From: Catellatospora paridis
GTDB lineage: Bacteria; Actinomycetota; Actinomycetes; Mycobacteriales; Micromonosporaceae
Direction of reading: 5' to 3'
Assembly (NCBI RefSeq): GCF_009720365.1
Contig: NZ_WBZD01000017.1
Span: forward strand, 248,001 to 312,000
DNA length: 64,000 nucleotides
Position numbers and translations under genes: made by a program. The notes beneath the pieces are model-generated. The model saw nothing but the letters and a program-made list of their open reading frames with translations. It made no database searches and had not been told where the DNA came from. Shown here piece by piece: positions 59,693 through 64,000 of the stretch (within the stretch, counting starts at the first letter, position 1; every line of letters starts with the position of its first letter).

Positions 59693-60924
59693 TGAAGCCC
59701 GCCGGAACCGACGAGTTCCTCGGGGTGCCGCGCGAGCCGCGCGACGGGGCGGCCCGGGTCCCCGCGCGGGAGCTGGACCGCATCCTGGCCGCGGCCGACG
59801 GGCTGCGCCGCGACCGCTACCCGGGCGAGGAGCCCGGCCGCCAGCCGCTGCACACCGTGTACGTGCCGGCCGACCGGGTGCGCACCGGGCTGGGGCAGCG
59901 CTGGGGCGAGCAGGCGCTGGCCGCGCTGGCCGAGCACGGCCTGCCGTATCCGGACGAGCTGCACGAGCGGATCACCCGCAAGCTGGCCACCGAGCCGATC
60001 GAGGACCTGCGGGTCGACTTCGAGGACGGCTACGGCCGCCGCGAGGACGCCACCGAGGACGCGCACGCCCGCAGCGTCGCCGCATTCCTCGCCGCCCGCC
60101 CGGCCCCGTTCACCGGCGTACGGATCAAGAGCCTGGAGCCCGACACCCGGCCCCGGGCGTTGCGCACCCTCGATCGGCTGCTCGACGCGCTGGGCACCAT
60201 CCCGCCGAACTTCGTGATCACGCTGCCGAAGGTCAGCTCGGTGGAGCAGGTCGAGGCGCTGGTGTGGCTGTGCCGCCACCTCGAACCGGCCGCCGGGCAG
60301 CTGCGCTTCGAGCTGCAGGTGGAGATGCCGCAGGCGATCCTCGGCCCGGACGGGGTCTGCCCGCTGCCCGCGATGATCCATGCGTCCCAGGGGCGCTGCG
60401 TGGGGCTGCACTACGGCACCTACGACTACTCGGCGGCGCTGGGCATCGCGGCGGCGTACCAGTCCATGGAGCATCCCGCCGCCGATCACGCCAAGCAGGT
60501 GATGCAGGTCGCCGCGGCGGGCACGGGGGTGCGCGTGGTCGACGGCTCCACCAACGTGCTGCCGATCGGGGACACCGCCGCCGTGCAGGCCGCCTGGGCG
60601 CTGCACCTGCGCCTGGTCCGCCGCAGCCTGGAACGCGGCTTCTACCAGGGTTGGGACCTGCATCCGGCGCAGCTTCCGACGCGCTACGCGGCCGCGTACG
60701 GCTTCTTCCGCCAGGGCGCGCCGTCGGCCGCGAACCGGTTGCGGGCCTGGCTGGCCGGGCGCGACAGCGCCGCGCAGCGCGACAGTGGTGCGCGCGGCAC
60801 GGGCTACCTGGACGAACCCGCGACGGCGCGGGCGCTGTCCGGATTCCTGCGACGCGCCGTGCTGTGCGGTGCGGTGGATGTCGGCGAATTCGGCATCGAT
60901 CGATCTATGCTGGAGCCGCTGTGA
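59692..60924 (+). CDS. DUF6986/CitE-like aldolase-family protein
   Basis: 410 residues. LRVDFEDGYGRREDATEDAH and FELQVEMPQAILGPDG are the conserved acidic blocks of this HpcH/CitE-like TIM-barrel family (predicted metal ligands Glu and Asp). RCVGLHYGTYDYSAALGIA follows. Found beside malate synthase and allantoinase in this operon, it probably acts on glyoxylate or a ureide-derived C2 unit, but the reaction is unknown. Joined by TGATG upstream and GTGA downstream. Confidence 0.75.
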   Translation: MKPAGTDEFLGVPREPRDGAARVPARELDRILAAADGLRRDRYPGEEPGRQPLHTVYVPADRVRTGLGQRWGEQALAALAEHGLPYPDELHERITRKLATEPIEDLRVDFEDGYGRREDATEDAHARSVAAFLAARPAPFTGVRIKSLEPDTRPRALRTLDRLLDALGTIPPNFVITLPKVSSVEQVEALVWLCRHLEPAAGQLRFELQVEMPQAILGPDGVCPLPAMIHASQGRCVGLHYGTYDYSAALGIAAAYQSMEHPAADHAKQVMQVAAAGTGVRVVDGSTNVLPIGDTAAVQAAWALHLRLVRRSLERGFYQGWDLHPAQLPTRYAAAYGFFRQGAPSAANRLRAWLAGRDSAAQRDSGARGTGYLDEPATARALSGFLRRAVLCGAVDVGEFGIDRSMLEPL

Positions 60925-62222
60925 ACTACGACCTCATCCTGCGCTCGCACCGCACGCTCACCCCGGACGGTGAGCGGCCCGCCGACGTCGGCATCCGCGA
61001 CGGCGTCATCGCCGCGGTAGCCGGGTTCCAGGCGCTGGCCGGCAACGACGCCATCGACCTGGGGGACTGCGCGCTGCTGCCCGGCCTGGTCGACACCCAC
61101 GTGCACGTCAACGAGCCGGGGCGCACCCAGTGGGAGGGCTTCGACAGCGCCACCCGGGCGGCCGCCGCGGGCGGCGTGACGACCATCGTCGACATGCCGC
61201 TGAACTCGGTTCCGCCGACGGTCGACGTGCAGGCGCTGCACGTCAAGCGCGCCGCGGCCGTCGAGCAGTGCTTCGTGGACGTCGGTTTCTGGGGCGGCGC
61301 CGTGCCCGGCAACGCCCGGCAGCTGCCCGCACTGCATCAGCAGGGCGTGTTCGGGTTCAAGGCGTTCCTCATCGACTCGGGTGTGCCCGAGTTCCCGCCG
61401 CTGGACCCGGCCGGGCTGGAGGAGGCGCTCGGCGCGGTCGACGCGCTGTTCGTGCTGCACGCCGAGGACCCGTCGCTGGTCACCGCCGCGCATGGCGACC
61501 ACTTCGCGGACTTCGTCGCCTCGCGCCCGCCGCGGGCCGAGCGCCGGGCCGTCGCCGCCGTGATCGAAGCGGCCCAGCGCACCGGGGCGCGGGTGCACAT
61601 CCTGCACCTGGCCGCCGCCGACGCGCTCCCGCTGATCGCCGCGGCCCGCCGGGAGGGCGTCCGCATCACCGCCGAGACCTGCCCGCACTACCTGACCCTG
61701 GACGCGTCCCAGGTGCCCGACGGCGCCACGCAGTACAAGTGCTGCCCGCCGATCCGGGACAAGTCCCATCAGGACGCGCTGTGGCAGGCGCTGGCCGACG
61801 GCGTGATCGACTGCGTGGTGTCCGACCACTCGCCGTGCCCGCCCGAGCTGAAGGCGGGCGACTTCGGCACCGCCTGGGGCGGGATCGCGTCCGTGCAGCT
61901 CGGGCTGCCGCTGATCTGGACCGCGGCGGCGCAGCGCGGGCACAGCCTCGCCGACGTGGTGCGCTGGATGGCCGGCAACACCGCGGACCTGGTCGGCCTG
62001 CCCCGCAAGGGGCGCATCGTCGAGGGCGCCGACGCGGACCTGGTCGCCTTCGACCCGGACGCCGAGTTCACCGTCGACGCGACGCGGCTGCTGCACCGGC
62101 ACCACGTCTCGCCGTACGACGGCCGCCACCTGCGCGGCGTCGTCCGCGACACCTGGCTGCGCGGCCGCCTCGCCGGCGTCGAGCCGATCGGCCGCCTGAT
62201 CCGGCCGGGAGGCGGTGCATGA
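60921..62222 (+). CDS. allB: Allantoinase
   Basis: 433 residues. LLPGLVDTHVHVNEPGRTQWEGF holds the first metal HxH; GVFGFKAFLIDSGVPEFP contains the carbamylated Lys; HAEDPSL, HILHLAAADA and VSDHSPCPPELK (catalytic Asp) complete the cyclic amidohydrolase set. Hydrolyses allantoin to allantoate. GTG start shares GTGA with the preceding gene; its TGA shares ATGA with the first bridging mini-ORF. Confidence 0.96.
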   Translation: MNYDLILRSHRTLTPDGERPADVGIRDGVIAAVAGFQALAGNDAIDLGDCALLPGLVDTHVHVNEPGRTQWEGFDSATRAAAAGGVTTIVDMPLNSVPPTVDVQALHVKRAAAVEQCFVDVGFWGGAVPGNARQLPALHQQGVFGFKAFLIDSGVPEFPPLDPAGLEEALGAVDALFVLHAEDPSLVTAAHGDHFADFVASRPPRAERRAVAAVIEAAQRTGARVHILHLAAADALPLIAAARREGVRITAETCPHYLTLDASQVPDGATQYKCCPPIRDKSHQDALWQALADGVIDCVVSDHSPCPPELKAGDFGTAWGGIASVQLGLPLIWTAAAQRGHSLADVVRWMAGNTADLVGLPRKGRIVEGADADLVAFDPDAEFTVDATRLLHRHHVSPYDGRHLRGVVRDTWLRGRLAGVEPIGRLIRPGGGA

Positions 62223-62266
62223 GCGTCCGCCATGCCGCCGACGAGCGCAGCGGGGAGAGGGCATGA
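62219..62266 (+). CDS. Mini-ORF bridging allB to alc, first link
   Basis: 15 codons (MSVRHAADERSGERA) from ATG 62219, overlapping the allB stop (ATGA) and ending in a TGA that overlaps the second link (ATGA). Contains GGGGAGAGG before the next ATG. Probably a re-initiation relay. Confidence 0.35.
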   Translation: MSVRHAADERSGERA

Positions 62267-62273
62267 GCGAGCG
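62231..62273 (+). repeat. Repeated intergenic element, copy B
   Basis: 38 of 43 positions match copy A in the uraD-uraH gap. A partial third copy (GCCGGCGACGAGCGTAGCGA and GGAGTGGGCATGAGC) covers 62305-62339 and supplies the Shine-Dalgarno and start codon of alc. Confidence 0.65.
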
Positions 62274-62337
62274 GAGCGAGCGAATCAGCAGGCATGGCAC
62301 TCGCGCCGGCGACGAGCGTAGCGAGGAGTGGGCATGA
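62263..62337 (+). CDS. Mini-ORF bridging allB to alc, second link
   Basis: 24 codons from ATG 62263 (MSERSERISRHG, ending GDERSEEWA); its TGA overlaps the alc ATG at 62334 (ATGA). The C-terminal DERS-E pattern repeats that of the first link because both arise from the same repeated DNA element. Confidence 0.35.
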   Translation: MSERSERISRHGTRAGDERSEEWA

Positions 62338-63320
62338 GCTTCGAGGAGCTGCTCGACCTCGCGTCGCGGGCCGTCGGCGGCAGCGTCGTCGGGGCCAACG
62401 ACGAGTTCTTCGCCGAGCGCGACAACCTGGTCAACCCGTGGGCGCCGACCTTCACCCCGCGCACCTTCGGCGCGAAAGGCCAGGTGTACGACGGCTGGGA
62501 GACCCGTCGCCGCCGCGAACCCGGCCACGACCACGCCCTGCTCCGGCTCGGCGCGCCCGGTCACGTACACGGCGTCGTCGTCGACACCGCGTTCTTCACC
62601 GGCAACTACCCGCCCGAGGCGTCCGTCGAGGGCTGCCGGGCCGACGGCTACCCCTCGCCCGCCGAGCTGGCCGACGCGGACTGGTTCCCGCTGGTCGAGC
62701 GCTCGGCACTGCTGGGCGACACCCGCAACCGCTTCCCGGTCGACGCGGGGCCGCTGGTCACCCATGTCCGGCTGACCATCCACCCCGACGGCGGCGTGGC
62801 CCGGCTGCGGGTGCACGGCACCCCGGCCCCCGATCCGCGCCTGCTGCCCGACACCGTCGACCTCGCCGCCGCCGAGCTGGGCGGCCGGGTCGTCGACTGC
62901 AGCGACCGGTTCTACGGCTCACCCGGCAACCTGCTGCTGCCCGCACTCGCGGCCAGCATGGGCGAGGGCTGGGAGACCCGGCGGCGGCGCGACGGCGGCA
63001 ACGACTGGGTCCAGGTGCGGCTCGCCGCGGCCGGCGTGATCGCGCTGGCCGAGCTGGACACCTCGCACTTCAAAGGCAACGCCCCCGGCTGGGCGGCGCT
63101 GACCGGGCCCGGCGGCGAACCGCTGCTGGCGCGCACCCGGCTGCAGCCCGACACCCGCCACCGGTTCCGCCTGTCGTACGACGGCCCGGTCGACGGGGCA
63201 CGCCTGGACATCTACCCCGACGGCGGCATGGCCCGGCTGCGCCTGTACGGCAGCCTGACGGCCTCCGCCCGGGACAGACTCGCCGCACCGTGGACGGATC
63301 AGGAGGCTGGGGGAGGCTGA
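62334..63320 (+). CDS. alc: Allantoicase
   Basis: 328 residues made of two similar halves: GQVYDGWETRRRREPGHDHAL and EGWETRRRRDGGNDWVQVRL, with VVVDTAFFTGNYPPEA and AELDTSHFKGNAPGW, and HPDGGVARLRVHG and YPDGGMARLRLYG. This internal duplication is typical of allantoicase. Converts allantoate to ureidoglycolate and urea. Shine-Dalgarno GAGGAG stands 5 nt before the ATG. Confidence 0.96.
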   Translation: MSFEELLDLASRAVGGSVVGANDEFFAERDNLVNPWAPTFTPRTFGAKGQVYDGWETRRRREPGHDHALLRLGAPGHVHGVVVDTAFFTGNYPPEASVEGCRADGYPSPAELADADWFPLVERSALLGDTRNRFPVDAGPLVTHVRLTIHPDGGVARLRVHGTPAPDPRLLPDTVDLAAAELGGRVVDCSDRFYGSPGNLLLPALAASMGEGWETRRRRDGGNDWVQVRLAAAGVIALAELDTSHFKGNAPGWAALTGPGGEPLLARTRLQPDTRHRFRLSYDGPVDGARLDIYPDGGMARLRLYGSLTASARDRLAAPWTDQEAGGG

Positions 63321-63321
63321 C

Positions 63322-63873
63322 ATGGCTGTCGGGGGATTGCTGCTCGCGGCGGGGGCCGGGCGGCGGTACGGGATGCCCAAGGCGCTGGCCGTGGTGCCGG
63401 GCGACGGGGAGCTGATGGTGCAACACGCGCTGCGGACGCTGCGCGACGGACAGTGCGATCCGGTCGTGGTCGTGCTCGGTGCGGGAGCCGGGCGTGCCCC
63501 GGCGCTGCCCGGCGCGCTCGTGGTGATCAACAAGGAGTGGCGGACCGGCATGGGCTCGTCCCTGCGCGCCGGTTTGGCGGCGCTGCCGCCACAGGTGGAC
63601 GCTGTAGTGGTGCTGCTGGTGGACACACCGGGGATCACCGCCGAGGCGGTACGCCGGGTCGGCGCGGGAGCGAAGCCGGACACGCTGCGGGTGGCGACCT
63701 ACGGCGGGGACGGCGGGCATCCGGTGCTGCTCGGACGCGACCACTGGGCCGGGGCGGCCGAACTCGCCGTGGGCGACGTCGGAGCCCGGCCCTACCTGGC
63801 CAGGCACGAGGTGGAGACGGTGCCCTGCGACGATGTCTCCGACGGTGCGGACCTGGACGTCCCCCGTGCGTGA
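63322..63873 (+). CDS. MocA-like molybdenum cofactor cytidylyltransferase
   Basis: 183 residues. GLLLAAGAGRRYGMPKALA is the nucleotide-binding motif of the MobA/MocA family; NKEWRTGMGSSLRAGLAAL, VVLLVDTPGITAEAV and DGGHPVLLGRDHW are conserved further on. Likely adds CMP to molybdopterin to make the cytosine form used by some molybdenum hydroxylases, or otherwise matures xanthine dehydrogenase. Starts 1 nt after the alc stop. Confidence 0.87.
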   Translation: MAVGGLLLAAGAGRRYGMPKALAVVPGDGELMVQHALRTLRDGQCDPVVVVLGAGAGRAPALPGALVVINKEWRTGMGSSLRAGLAALPPQVDAVVVLLVDTPGITAEAVRRVGAGAKPDTLRVATYGGDGGHPVLLGRDHWAGAAELAVGDVGARPYLARHEVETVPCDDVSDGADLDVPRA

Positions 63874-64000
63874 CGTGCTCGACGACCTGTTCCGCGGCTG
63901 GGAGTCCGGCGCGGTCGCGGGCGTGGCGACCGTGGTGCGCACCTGGCAGTCCGCGCCGCGGCGACCGGGCGCGTCGATGCTCGTCGCGGCGGACGGGGAG
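63866..64000 (+). CDS. XdhC family protein, cut by the window end
   Basis: GTG 63866 overlaps the MocA-like stop by 8 nt. The 45 codons seen read VRDVLDDLFRGWESGAVAG and VATVVRTWQSAPRRPGASM, the typical XdhC/CoxI N-terminus. XdhC proteins bind and deliver sulfurated molybdenum cofactor to xanthine dehydrogenase. The C-terminal part lies outside the window. Confidence 0.85.
   Translation, partial: MRDVLDDLFRGWESGAVAGVATVVRTWQSAPRRPGASMLVAADGE

Noticed and set aside
62263-62333. Reading the MSERSERI segment as an N-terminal extension of allantoicase
   Set aside because: The frame ends at a TGA overlapping the alc ATG and is not in frame with alc.
1-64000. tRNA, rRNA, insertion sequences, integrases and phage genes
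   Set aside because: None were recognised; the accessory island at 12-28 kb shows no transposase or attachment-site repeats.

Overview
The window is very GC-rich and densely coded, with many GTG starts, LacI/ROK, PucR and SHOCT-type genes, a DinB2-type polymerase, an FxSxx peptide-maturation cassette and F420-type oxidoreductases. This points to a filamentous actinobacterium, most likely Micromonosporaceae (Actinoplanes, Micromonospora or Catellatospora relatives). Function calls come from motifs read directly in the translated sequence; no database search was run.

Layout. (1) 0-12 kb: ordinary small operons. They include a kinase-like membrane protein without an N-lobe, a HEAT protein, a beta-lactamase-fold hydrolase, flavodoxin plus DUF1876, a membrane protein/XRE pair behind a duplicated operator, a threonine-aldolase-like enzyme, LexA, a sigma-region-2/membrane fusion, and a divergent ROK kinase/LacI pair with a perfect operator. 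(2) 12-29 kb: an accessory island. A membrane-anchored NACHT-HEAT protein is divergent from an FxSxx cassette: FxsA precursor, FxsB radical SAM/SPASM maturase, AAC(3)-like acetyltransferase, TIR-like FxsC, and the giant FxsT with KGG-ATPase, TIR-like, NB-ARC and TPR regions. Two divergent paralogous alpha/beta hydrolases and a stand-alone copy of the FxsT ATPase domain follow. (3) 28-48 kb: housekeeping and accessory genes, including an SGNH esterase, cupin, membrane lipase-like protein, nucleoside hydrolase, DinB2 polymerase, MFS transporter, HSP18-type regulator, phosphotransferase, GNAT, DUF3159, M20 peptidase, aldo/keto reductase, acyltransferase-like membrane protein, UppP and a phosphatase. 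(4) 48-64 kb: a TetR/LLM oxidoreductase pair, then a purine-ureide catabolic operon. PucR is divergent from uraD, uraH, urate oxidase, the three xanthine dehydrogenase subunits with an 8-oxoguanine deaminase between them, malate synthase, a DUF6986 aldolase-like protein, allantoinase, allantoicase, a MocA-like cytidylyltransferase and XdhC (cut by the window end).

How the genes work together. The ureide operon takes xanthine to urate, 5-hydroxyisourate, OHCU, allantoin, allantoate and ureidoglycolate. Malate synthase can consume the resulting glyoxylate; MocA and XdhC would mature the molybdenum enzyme. Almost every junction overlaps or abuts, and the only two gaps over 90 bp are bridged by chains of mini reading frames joined by NTGA overlaps. 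In the Fxs cassette, a precursor ending FQSSI is followed by its maturase, whose first codons form a perfect 18-bp hairpin. The main unusual signals are that hairpin, the mini-ORF chains, the NACHT-HEAT/Fxs island, a DinB2 polymerase with Val at the steric-gate position, duplicated operators at several regulators, and a 20-bp perfect inverted repeat inside the PucR coding region.
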